Shown: one piece after another, positions 1 through 8,086 of the stretch
Layout of the letters: each line of letters starts with the position of its first letter
Position numbering within the stretch: position 1 is the first letter of the stretch
NCBI GenBank assembly: GCA_014584295.1
Contig: JACTNC010000061.1
Span: forward strand, 28,839 to 92,838
DNA length: 64,000 nt
Source of the DNA: Verrucomicrobiota bacterium
GTDB lineage: Bacteria > Verrucomicrobiota > Verrucomicrobiia > Opitutales > Opitutaceae
Reading direction: 5' to 3'
Notes under the pieces: model-generated
The model's input: the letters and a program-made list of their open reading frames with translations, nothing else
Databases searched by the model: none
What the model was told of the DNA's origin: nothing
Program-made: the position numbers and the translations under genes

Positions 1-1
1 C

Positions 2-1393
2 TGGCAGCACGCCTATCTTGACGCGTTGACCGGAGCGCTCGCGATTTACGGGGAGGAGTCCGTGGCGTCAGGCTGGGTAGAGACAGGCCTTCGCACGTTC
101 ACTGCGTTCTACCCGTGGTTCGGCGGCAACGATGGCGGCTCTTTCGAAGGCATGAAGTATTATCACGCCACGGAGCTGGTATCGCACCTCAATGTGCTGG
201 ATCTTTTTCGCACGGCCTTCGGTCTCGCCTTGGAGGATGGCAATCCCTGGTTTCGGGCGACGCCGTATTATCTCATCTACGCGTTTCCGCCGGGCAGCCC
301 CTGGGCGCGGCTGGGGGATAGCATCACCGGACAGACTGATACCGGCGACGACACCGATCAGCCGCGCGGACGTGCGCGGCTCGCCGCCAACCGCATGGCC
401 ACCCTGTACGACAACGGCCATGCCGCCGCCTACGCCGCGATGCTGCCGGATGACGACACGGGCTTTGGCATAAGCGAGCTCCTGCACTGGTCCGAGCCCA
501 CCAACGTCCCGCCGATTTCGCTGAGCACGTTGCCACCGGCGCGCCTGTTTGCTGACATTGGCGCAGTCTTCACGCACTCTGCCTACACGCGCCCGGACGA
601 CAACGTTCGCTTTGTTTTCCACTCCGGACCCTATGGCGCCTTCGGTCATGGGCATGCGGATCAGAACAGCTTCCACGTCATCGCCTACAACGAAGACCTC
701 CTTCTCGACTCGGGCTACTTCACACCTGCGGGCGATCCTCATCGCCAACAGTGGAGCGTGCAAACCCGGGCGCACAACACGCTGCTCGTGGATGGCGCGG
801 GCCAGCCCTATGGGGGCAACCGCGGTCACGGCCGCGTGCGGCACTACGAGACTCACGAAGGCTGGGTCTATTGGGTCGGAGCGGCGGAGCATGCCTATCC
901 CGACGCGCCATTGGAGCGTTTCGACCGGCATGTGGTGTGGCTGCGCGGCGATGATGTCGAAACCTATGTTATCCTCGACGATGTGCGCGCCGCAGGCGGA
1001 ACGCCCCGCCGCTTCGACTGGTTGCTGCATGCTGCGCATCGCATGGAAGTGGACGAACAGGCGCAGCGCATTGTCGCCCGAGGCGAGCGCGGCGAAGCGG
1101 TAGTGACACTGCTGGGACCGGCGGCATTGCGATTTCAACAGGACAATGATTTTGGTGGGCATCCCGCGATCTATTGGCGCCGAGGGAAGAATTTCCGGCT
1201 GCCGGAGCAGTGGCACCTGAAGGCGACCGCTGCGCCTTCCGTGGAACAGCGGTTCCTGACTGTTATTCAAGTATCACGGGTTGGTACGGAAAAACCGGCG
1301 GTATCGGCGACGACAAACGGCGTGCTGACAGCCGGCTGGGAACTTCGTTTCAATGAAACAGGCAGGCAAATGACCGTTGTGCCTTCACCCTGA
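2..1393 (+). CDS. Heparinase II/III-like polysaccharide lyase, 5'-truncated by the window edge
   Basis: The reading frame is already open at base 2 (W-Q-H-A-Y-L-D), so the start lies upstream and only about the last 463 residues are present. The first part (YYHATELVSHLNVLDLF, then NPWFRATPYYLIY) looks like the end of an alpha/alpha-toroid, as in DUF4962 and heparinase II proteins. The second part holds the beta-sandwich signature GHGHADQNSF followed by LLLDSGYF and RAHNTLLVDG, typical of heparinase II/III C-terminal domains; the His and Tyr residues there fall in the region that carries catalytic residues in the family. The expected role is eliminative cleavage of an acidic, possibly sulfated polysaccharide in the periplasm. 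The stop overlaps the following gene region, and a sulfatase follows two genes later, which fits a sulfated substrate. The exact substrate and lyase family cannot be set from this sequence. Confidence 0.8.
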   Translation, partial: WQHAYLDALTGALAIYGEESVASGWVETGLRTFTAFYPWFGGNDGGSFEGMKYYHATELVSHLNVLDLFRTAFGLALEDGNPWFRATPYYLIYAFPPGSPWARLGDSITGQTDTGDDTDQPRGRARLAANRMATLYDNGHAAAYAAMLPDDDTGFGISELLHWSEPTNVPPISLSTLPPARLFADIGAVFTHSAYTRPDDNVRFVFHSGPYGAFGHGHADQNSFHVIAYNEDLLLDSGYFTPAGDPHRQQWSVQTRAHNTLLVDGAGQPYGGNRGHGRVRHYETHEGWVYWVGAAEHAYPDAPLERFDRHVVWLRGDDVETYVILDDVRAAGGTPRRFDWLLHAAHRMEVDEQAQRIVARGERGEAVVTLLGPAALRFQQDNDFGGHPAIYWRRGKNFRLPEQWHLKATAAPSVEQRFLTVIQVSRVGTEKPAVSATTNGVLTAGWELRFNETGRQMTVVPSP

Positions 1394-1412
1394 AATTCTG
1401 TATGTTTTGCGC

Positions 1413-2477
1413 ATGACACGCCGTTCGATATTCTTCCTTTTTGCCACGCTGCTTGCCGTCCCGTGTCTGCCACTGGTGTCCTCACCCGTCATTCGTGCGG
1501 AGCGAGTCGCAGATCGTCCGATCATTGCACCGTCAATGCTGCCCGGCGACGACGGCGAGAGCATCAACGGCCCCTCGCTCATCCGCGTGCCCGACTGGGT
1601 GCCAAGTCCGCTCGGACGCTACTATTTGTATTTCGCGCACCACAATGGGAAATACATCCGGTTCGCCTATGCCGATGATATCGCTGGCCCGTGGGCTCTG
1701 GTGACCGGAGGGGTGCTGTCGCTTGCTGGACAGAAGGTGTTGCGCGGGCATGTTGCCTCGCCCGAGGCCGTGATAGATGAGAAGACGAGGCAGATCTACC
1801 TTTTCACCCATGGCCCTCCCCGGGAGGGAAAGGGCTCCCAGATCTCCACCGTGGCGGTGTCCAAGGATGGTCGCACATTTCGCGACTTAGGCGTGGTGGT
1901 GGGGCCGGCGTACCTCCGGGTGTTTGGTCACGAGGGGGTATGGTATGCCCTCAACGGTTCCGGTATGCTGTACCGCACGATGGAACTCGGAACGCCGTTT
2001 CAGCCGGTGGGGCAGGTGATCGGTCAGGACATCCTTGACGCACTTGATCCGTGGCTGCGTGGTGAACCCGGCGCGGAACGGCCGGAACTGCGTCCGAAGA
2101 GCGGTGATGGACGGTACGATATTCGACATGTCGGTACAGACCTGCATCAGGGGCGGCTTTATGTGTATTTTTCCTGCCTCAAGCATCGTCCTGAGCGAAT
2201 CATCGCCACGGCAATCGACCTGCGCGGACCACCCGAATCCTGGAAGGCGCGTGGGGTGTTCGAAGTACTCCAGCCGGAGCGCCCGTGGGAAGGCGCCGAC
2301 CTGCCGCTCGCCTATTCTCGTGGTGGCAGCACCATCAAGTACGGCTACAGTCGCGTGCGCGAGTTGCGTGATCCCGGAGTGTATCGGGAGGGCGACGAGG
2401 CCTGGCTGCTCTACTCCGCGGCGGGTGAGTACGGCATCGGACTGGCGAAACTCCACTATCAAGCTGTCGCGCAATGA
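1413..2477 (+). CDS. Secreted five-bladed beta-propeller protein, glycoside hydrolase family 43/117-like
   Basis: A 354-residue protein. The frame is open from 1377, but the ATG at 1413 is preferred because it begins directly with a signal peptide (MTRRSIFFLFATLLAVPCL) and lies 20 bases after the previous stop. Repeats such as YYLYFAHHNGKYIRFAYADD, SPEAVIDEKTRQIYLFTHG and LYVYFSCLKHRPERI have the D-x-x-x-x-x-Y-L-[FY] blade pattern of GH43/GH32/GH117 propellers. The expected role is hydrolysis of a terminal sugar or recognition of a glycan in the periplasm. Its stop overlaps the start of the sulfatase gene by 4 bases (ATGA), so the two are translationally coupled. Catalytic carboxylates cannot be assigned with confidence; a non-catalytic propeller is possible. 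Confidence 0.7.
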   Translation: MTRRSIFFLFATLLAVPCLPLVSSPVIRAERVADRPIIAPSMLPGDDGESINGPSLIRVPDWVPSPLGRYYLYFAHHNGKYIRFAYADDIAGPWALVTGGVLSLAGQKVLRGHVASPEAVIDEKTRQIYLFTHGPPREGKGSQISTVAVSKDGRTFRDLGVVVGPAYLRVFGHEGVWYALNGSGMLYRTMELGTPFQPVGQVIGQDILDALDPWLRGEPGAERPELRPKSGDGRYDIRHVGTDLHQGRLYVYFSCLKHRPERIIATAIDLRGPPESWKARGVFEVLQPERPWEGADLPLAYSRGGSTIKYGYSRVRELRDPGVYREGDEAWLLYSAAGEYGIGLAKLHYQAVAQ

Positions 2478-3946
2478 TTCTCCGCCACGCGCTGATTTCC
2501 CTTCTGCTGGTGGTGGCGCTGAGAGGAGCCGCTTCCCGGCCCAATATCGTCATCATCATCGGCGATGACATCAGCGCCGCCGATATCGGGTGTTTTGGAA
2601 ACCCCGGCATCCGCACGCCCAATATCGACCGTCTCGCCGCGGGTGGGCTGGCATTCGACAATGCCTATGTCACGGCTTCCAGCTGCAGTCCCAGCCGCTG
2701 CAGCCTCATTGCCAGCCGCTATCCACACAACCTGGAAACCGCGGCCGAACTGCATGGACCATTACCCGCGGGCCTGCCCCTGCTGCCGCAGTTGTTGCGC
2801 GATGCCGGCTATTACACCCTGCAGTCGGGCAAGGCGCATTTTGGCGAAACGCCCGGCAGGGTAACGGGTCCCGCTCTGGCTGGCTTTGAGGTGACAGGCG
2901 ATGGCGAACTCGATGAGCTTGCGGGGGGCCGCAGTGGTGCCAACCGCTGGGTTGACCGGCTCCGAGAGCGCCCGCGAGACAGGCCGTTCTTCATGTGGTT
3001 CGCAGCACATGATGCGCATCGTGTGTGGGACGCGGAATCCTTCACCGGGATGGCTCGCTCCGGAGATGTTCGAGTGCCGTCCGAACTTGTGGATACCCCG
3101 GAAACCCGCACGGACCTTGCTCACTATTACGACGAGATCATGCGGCTCGACTACCATGTGGGTGAAGTCGTCCGCGAACTCGAACGCCAGCAGGTTCTTG
3201 ACAGCACGGTCGTGGTGTTTCTGACCGACAACGGGAGGCCTTTTCCGCGCGCCAAGACGAGGCTCTATGAAGACGGCATCAAGACACCGCTCATCGTGCG
3301 GGCGCCGCATGTGATTCCTCGATCGGGGCGAACGGATGCGCTCGCCAGCACCATCGATCTGGCGCCGACGTTGCTGGAGATTGCCGGCATCGCGCGTCCC
3401 GCGACGTTTCAGGGCGTCAGTCTGCTTCCCGTCCTGCAGGACCCGCGGGCAAGCGTGCGGGACTATGTCTTTGCGGAGCAGAACTGGCACAACTTTGCCG
3501 CGCATGTGCGCATGGTGAGGCAGGGGAATTTTGTCTATCTGCGCAATGCCTGGCCGGAACGACCGCTACCTGGAGCGTCAGACACGTATTATACACCTAG
3601 TGCGGAGGCGCTGAAAGCATTGCGCGATGCAGGCCGCCTCAATCCCCTTCAAGCTGATATTTTTTTGAAGCCGCGGCCGACGGAGGAACTTTACGACTTG
3701 GCGCGCGATCCGCGCCAGGCGGTTAACCTGGCGCTTGTGTCCAAGCCGCCTGCCGCGCTGTCGCAGCTACGTGCGGTGCTGGATCGCTGGACCAAGGAAA
3801 CCGGCGACACCGTGCCCGAGAAACCGACTGCGGACAATATCGAACTGGCGACAGGCAAGCGTTCTGCGCTGCTCCGAGGTGAACCTCCTGGCGCTGCTGC
3901 CCGGGCGATGCGGATAAACTTACCTGGCCCAGTTCGCGCGCATTGA
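2474..3946 (+). CDS. Secreted sulfatase, heparan N-sulfatase-like (type I, formylglycine)
   Basis: A 490-residue protein that starts with a signal peptide (MILRHALISLLLVVALRGA), then the metal-binding segment NIVIIIGDDISAADIGCFG with the adjacent Asp pair. The formylglycine signature is SCSPSRCSLIASR (C-x-P-S-R), in which the first Cys is converted to formylglycine by an FGE/anSME enzyme not seen in this window. Downstream SGKAHFGE and VVVFLTDNGRPFPRAKTRLYEDG supply the Lys/His and Asp-Asn metal and sulfate ligands. The architecture is closest to heparan N-sulfatase/N-sulfoglucosamine sulfohydrolase-like enzymes (inference). It overlaps the propeller gene by 4 bases and completes a lyase, propeller and sulfatase run for a sulfated polysaccharide. 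Confidence 0.88.
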   Translation: MILRHALISLLLVVALRGAASRPNIVIIIGDDISAADIGCFGNPGIRTPNIDRLAAGGLAFDNAYVTASSCSPSRCSLIASRYPHNLETAAELHGPLPAGLPLLPQLLRDAGYYTLQSGKAHFGETPGRVTGPALAGFEVTGDGELDELAGGRSGANRWVDRLRERPRDRPFFMWFAAHDAHRVWDAESFTGMARSGDVRVPSELVDTPETRTDLAHYYDEIMRLDYHVGEVVRELERQQVLDSTVVVFLTDNGRPFPRAKTRLYEDGIKTPLIVRAPHVIPRSGRTDALASTIDLAPTLLEIAGIARPATFQGVSLLPVLQDPRASVRDYVFAEQNWHNFAAHVRMVRQGNFVYLRNAWPERPLPGASDTYYTPSAEALKALRDAGRLNPLQADIFLKPRPTEELYDLARDPRQAVNLALVSKPPAALSQLRAVLDRWTKETGDTVPEKPTADNIELATGKRSALLRGEPPGAAARAMRINLPGPVRAH

Positions 3947-4273
3947 AAGTGCGCCCATTGACCGCGAGAATGAGTTCGATTCCGTAACCCGGCGCCGCTG
4001 CTCGTCCTTCTGGCTGCTTTTGTATCGCGCCCCAATTCTGGCCCTTCGCGCCTTCTTTTTTTTGCGTTTTGCCTTTCGGTTCGGTGATGAAAACGTGCAC
4101 CCCTGCTGAGACGGATCGGATGACCGGGGCCGATGTAGATGAAGCCCAGGACTTCGAGGATCTGGTCCTATAGTATAGGGGTGTGCTGGCTTGAGGTCCA
4201 GCAGCATATCAGCCGGGTTGCAATTGGCAGCGATGACGCATAAACAGATTTCAGGCTGAATGCCCCGACGATT
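3947..4273 (+). other. 327-bp intergenic region with a short palindrome
   Basis: I see no credible gene here. An antisense frame runs through it but continues antisense into the next gene and has no recognisable domain. It contains a pyrimidine-rich tract around 4053-4070 and a perfect 13-bp palindrome (CCTATA-G-TATAGG, 4167-4179) about 95 bases upstream of the next start. The palindrome could be an operator or overlap a -10 element; nothing else supports either reading. Confidence 0.5.
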
Positions 4274-6064
4274 ATGATAAACCGAGTCTTTCGGATATTC
4301 CTTGGAGTGTGCGTGGTGAACACACTGAGCCTCGTGTTTTTTGCACAATCTTCTGCCCTTGGGACTGCACCCGTTGCGGATGCGTCGGAGCCCGCGATCG
4401 AACTGCCTACGTTTACGGTGCAGGACTCGCCCATTCTCCCTGAACCGGAAGCCTGGCGCTATGCCCGTATCGAGGGGTTTGAAGTCCTTTCCAACAGCTC
4501 GAACCGTACGACCCAGCGGCTCGTCGAGGATTTTCAGCGTTTTCATCAGGCTCTTGTCCTGGCATGGCCTGCGGCGGACATTCCGTCGGCTGTTCCGACG
4601 TCGCTCATCCTTGTCGGCAGAGGCAACAAATTCGACCCGTTTGTGCCGCGCATTGATGTGGGTCCCGAGGTCGGCTCGATCAGCCTGAACCTGCGCGATG
4701 GCGAGCTGTCGGCGATCGTCATCGATCTGGAGACGACCACGTTGAATCTCGTCACCCCCGAGGGAATAGAGGCTTTCGCCGCACAGAGTGCCGCGACGTC
4801 GGATCCCGCAGCTGAGGACGCTGGAGCCACGCTCTTCAGCGGCATACCGAATTTCGTGGTCGATCACTACCGGCAGCTTTACCGCGAATACATTCGCTTT
4901 ATCCTGACACAATCCCAGCCCCGCCTGCCCGCCTGGATGGAGGAAGGTCTGGCGCAGATTTTTATGCGGATGGAGTTTTCTCCCACGCGTATCGTCATTG
5001 GCAAGGTGGAGGACCCCAACGAGGTGTCGATCGATGGCTCTATCGAGGATCGCGACTTCAACCACGCCCTACATCGTCGCGCCCTGATGCCGCTGCAGGA
5101 GATGTTCAGCGTCACCCGGGATTCGGCGACCGCGCGCAATCCGCTCGGCAACCGCTGGGCCAAACAGTCCTATGCGTTTGTCCATCTGTGTCTCTACGGC
5201 AATCAAGGGAAGTATCAGAAGGGGCTTCTCATGTTTCTGTCGAGGCTGGCTGGCCAGCCGCCGTCCGAGGAACTGTTCAAGGAATGTTTTGGGATGACCT
5301 ACAAGCAGATGCTCCTGCAGATCCGCAGCTACGTCGATTTCACCGCCTACAAGGCGGTGGTATTTCAGGCGAAGAAGGGAACAAAATTCGAGGCTCCGCC
5401 CAAGCCCGTGTTTCGCGATGCGACCGACGCGGAGGTGGGCCGAATCAAGGGCGAGGCCCTGCGCATGGCGGGTAACAAGGCCGCCGCGAAGATGGCATTG
5501 ATTGCGCCCTACATCCGCGGATCGCGGGATCCGCAACTGCTGGCCTCCCTGGGCATGTACGAATACGCGGAGGGTGAGACGGCGCGTGCGAGAAAATTTC
5601 TTGAAGCCGCCGCCAAGGAAAAGGTGAACCGGCCCCGGGCCTATCTACAATTGGCTCAGTTGCGCTTCGATGAAGCCATGAAGAAACCGCTGGGCGCCCG
5701 TCAGCTGCTGAGTGCCGTTCAGGTGGGCGAAATCCTCGAGCCTCTCTTTGTCGCCCGCGGGCAAACACCCGCTTTGCCAGAGGTGTATGAAATGATCGCT
5801 ACGGTCTGGGCGAAGTCCGAAACACTGCCCACTGCCGGAAATCTCGCTGTGATCGATGAAGGGGTGCAGCATTTTATCAGGCGATCGGGCCTGATCTATC
5901 AGGCGGCCCTCCTGAAGCAGCAGTGTGGATTTCTTGAAGATGCCGCGGTCCTGGCGGAGATCGGCTTGCGCGTGACATCGAATGCCGCGGAGCGCGAGCG
6001 GTTTCTCACGCTCAAGGCTTCCCTTCCGCCCGTGCAACTACCGGCTTCCGCGAAATCTCCATAG
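4274..6064 (+). CDS. Secreted peptidase-MA-like/TPR protein with degenerate zinc site
   Basis: A 596-residue protein beginning with a signal peptide (MINRVFRIFLGVCVVNTL then ALG-TAP). The middle part around residues 195-235 (VDHYRQLYREYIRFILTQ, then LPAWMEEGLAQIFM) matches the layout of peptidase MA-like/DUF1570 gluzincins, where an HExxH helix is followed by a 'P-x-W-x-x-E-G-L-A' segment. Here HExxH is replaced by R-E-Y-I-R, so both His ligands are missing while the E-G-L-A segment is retained. The C-terminal half (about residues 385-590) is helical and repeat-like, resembling TPR units (GEALRMAGNKAAAKMALIA, LASLGMYEYAEGETARARKF). It is probably a periplasmic scaffold or pseudo-peptidase. 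It stands alone between the glycan genes and a convergent sulfatase. Confidence 0.6.
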   Translation: MINRVFRIFLGVCVVNTLSLVFFAQSSALGTAPVADASEPAIELPTFTVQDSPILPEPEAWRYARIEGFEVLSNSSNRTTQRLVEDFQRFHQALVLAWPAADIPSAVPTSLILVGRGNKFDPFVPRIDVGPEVGSISLNLRDGELSAIVIDLETTTLNLVTPEGIEAFAAQSAATSDPAAEDAGATLFSGIPNFVVDHYRQLYREYIRFILTQSQPRLPAWMEEGLAQIFMRMEFSPTRIVIGKVEDPNEVSIDGSIEDRDFNHALHRRALMPLQEMFSVTRDSATARNPLGNRWAKQSYAFVHLCLYGNQGKYQKGLLMFLSRLAGQPPSEELFKECFGMTYKQMLLQIRSYVDFTAYKAVVFQAKKGTKFEAPPKPVFRDATDAEVGRIKGEALRMAGNKAAAKMALIAPYIRGSRDPQLLASLGMYEYAEGETARARKFLEAAAKEKVNRPRAYLQLAQLRFDEAMKKPLGARQLLSAVQVGEILEPLFVARGQTPALPEVYEMIATVWAKSETLPTAGNLAVIDEGVQHFIRRSGLIYQAALLKQQCGFLEDAAVLAEIGLRVTSNAAERERFLTLKASLPPVQLPASAKSP

Positions 6065-6201
6065 GCGGGTTTCAGTGCTCATCCCGCATCTCGCCGGTCA
6101 GCGACAGAGCGCTGCGTGGAGAATGAATGCTGGAATCCGGCCGTTCCGTGTACTGGGAGAAATTCAACTCCGGGGGGGCGGCCAGATATGCACCCACAGG
6201 G

Positions 6202-7803
6202 TCACTTGATGCGTGACAGATCGCGCTTGTCGTCAGGATTCGGAAGGGTCGGGCTGTTTGCCCGGATCTGCTTCTTGGGAGGATCGCGATAGATGGCTGG
6301 AGCGAAATGGTCGGGATAAAGTGCGGCGAGGCGGTGCCTGGCCGCTACAACTTCGCGATCCTTTGACTGTGCGAGATTCTTCCACTGCATGGGATCGGAT
6401 TGCATGTCGTAGAACTCCTCGGTGCCGTCTTCGTAGCGGATGTAGTACCAGCGTTCGTCCCGGATCGATGCATTGCCCTTTCCATTGATTGTCATCGTGG
6501 GAAACGCCCACGGCTGCGTTGGGTTCTTCAGGAGTGGAGCGAAGCTGCGTCCATCAATCTCCGGCTTTTCAGGCAGGCCGCAAAGCTCGATGAGGGTGCT
6601 GTAAAGGTCCATCAGGTTCACAAGACGCGGACACTCCTGGCGCGTGGTCGTGATGCCCGGGACGCGCACCATGAGGGGAAGGCGCGTCGCCTCCTGCCAG
6701 AGAGTCGCCTTGCGGAAACGCAGCTTTTCACCGAGGTGCCAGCCATGATCGCCGAAGATCATGACGATGGTGTTGTCCCTGTAGGCGCTCTTGGCGAGGG
6801 AATCGAGCACCACTCCCACGCAATCATCTGCATAGGCCGCAGAGGCGAGGTACGCCTGCACCGCGCGCTTGAAGAGATCGGTGCGGTCTTTTTGAGTCAC
6901 CCATCGGAAATCAGCGGACTCACTGAATTTCTTCTTACCTGATGGAGTGAGAATGTCATCGAGATCATCGAGGCGGTACTCCGGTATCCGGATGCTCTCC
7001 AGCGGGAATCGATCGAAATATTCCTGGGGAACGTACCAGGGCAGGTGCGGCTTGCTGATGCCCACCACCATGAAGAATGGCTTGTCGTGGGATTTTCCGA
7101 GTTCCTGCGCGCCCCATTGCGCCGTGAGGTAGTCGACGGTGGATTCCTTGTTGTCCCTCGTGGGACCCCAGGCGAATTCTGTGCCTTCGTCATCACGTGA
7201 AAATACCGCATCATTCGCCGTCGGCGCACCCTTGCGTCCATCGTAGATGCCTTTTTGGCGAGAGAACAGGTGTGCCGGATCCACGCCCCAGCGCCCGTTG
7301 GTGGAGCTCCAGTCGGTGAAAGCCCATTGACCTTCGTCGAGTCCGTTTGGAGTCGCGTGTTTGTGGAAAAACTTACCGCGATTGAATGTTCGATAGCCGT
7401 TCATCGCAAAGTATTCGGGCAGCGTTGCGTGACCCTGCACAAGGGGCGAGCGGCGCATGTTTTCCGTGTTTCCGTAGATCCCGCTGCGATGGGGCATGAA
7501 GCCCGAGATGAATGCGGAACGTGAAGGACCGCAGACGGGGCCCGGGCAATAGGCGTTCTGGAACGAGACGGCGCCTTCGGCACAGAAGCGGTCCATATTC
7601 GGTGTGCGGGTCTGCGGATTGCCGCCGAACGCCCCCACCCAATCATTGAGGTCGTCGATGGAAATGATCAGCACATTGGGGCGCGCACCTTCGGGAGCAG
7701 CCACGGCGAAACAGGGGAGGAATGCGGCTAGCAGGGTTGCCACAATCAGCGTGAGTGGCGGGCATATTTTTGCTGAAGGGAAACAAGGCATCGGTTGACT
7801 CAT
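6202..7803 (-). CDS. Secreted sulfatase, iduronate-2-sulfatase-like (type I, formylglycine)
   Basis: A 533-residue protein from the ATG at 7803. The frame extends upstream to 7896, but the 7803 start is followed soon by a hydrophobic export signal (LTLIVATLLAAFLPCFAVA) and is preferred. The order is NVLIISIDDLNDWVGAFGG (paired metal Asp), TRTPNMDRF, then the formylglycine motif CGPSRSAFISG, and later DKPFFMVVGISKPHLPWYVP, VMIFGDHGWHLGEK (Asp-His metal ligands) and a C-terminal RYEDGTEEFYDMQSDP subdomain. This arrangement is typical of iduronate-2-sulfatase/choline-sulfatase-like enzymes of marine and soil glycan degraders. It removes sulfate esters from glycans in the periplasm after Cys-to-formylglycine maturation. 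It is transcribed toward the peptidase-MA-like gene and appears monocistronic. Confidence 0.88.
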   Translation of the reverse strand: MSQPMPCFPSAKICPPLTLIVATLLAAFLPCFAVAAPEGARPNVLIISIDDLNDWVGAFGGNPQTRTPNMDRFCAEGAVSFQNAYCPGPVCGPSRSAFISGFMPHRSGIYGNTENMRRSPLVQGHATLPEYFAMNGYRTFNRGKFFHKHATPNGLDEGQWAFTDWSSTNGRWGVDPAHLFSRQKGIYDGRKGAPTANDAVFSRDDEGTEFAWGPTRDNKESTVDYLTAQWGAQELGKSHDKPFFMVVGISKPHLPWYVPQEYFDRFPLESIRIPEYRLDDLDDILTPSGKKKFSESADFRWVTQKDRTDLFKRAVQAYLASAAYADDCVGVVLDSLAKSAYRDNTIVMIFGDHGWHLGEKLRFRKATLWQEATRLPLMVRVPGITTTRQECPRLVNLMDLYSTLIELCGLPEKPEIDGRSFAPLLKNPTQPWAFPTMTINGKGNASIRDERWYYIRYEDGTEEFYDMQSDPMQWKNLAQSKDREVVAARHRLAALYPDHFAPAIYRDPPKKQIRANSPTLPNPDDKRDLSRIK

Positions 7804-8086
7804 GGATCGAAGTTTTCGCAGCCAAGGCGAGGGGTGGAAAGTCGTGAGGAAGGCTAATACCCGAAGGGGACTCAGAACATGGAAAAATTGAGGCAATGGC
7901 AGGATTTTCTGATGTGCCTGCCGAAGGCGCCACGAATTGACGCTTGAAAGCGCGCAACCCGATACGCGCAGACCTTGGCCGGTGACCGATGTGCATCCTT
8001 ACGGATTCAAGGCCTAGCCTATGCGGGAAGGGGTGATGCCTGGCAGAAAAGACGCGCGGATGCGCGGTCACGGTCAGACTTGCCTT

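Noticed and set aside
4167..4179. 13-bp palindrome considered as a specific operator
   Set aside because: It is too short and has no associated regulator, so it is only noted within the intergenic entry.
3920..5065. 381-codon minus-strand frame
   Set aside because: It is antisense to the peptidase-MA-like gene and the end of the sulfatase gene, with no recognisable domain. The sense proteins are clearly real.
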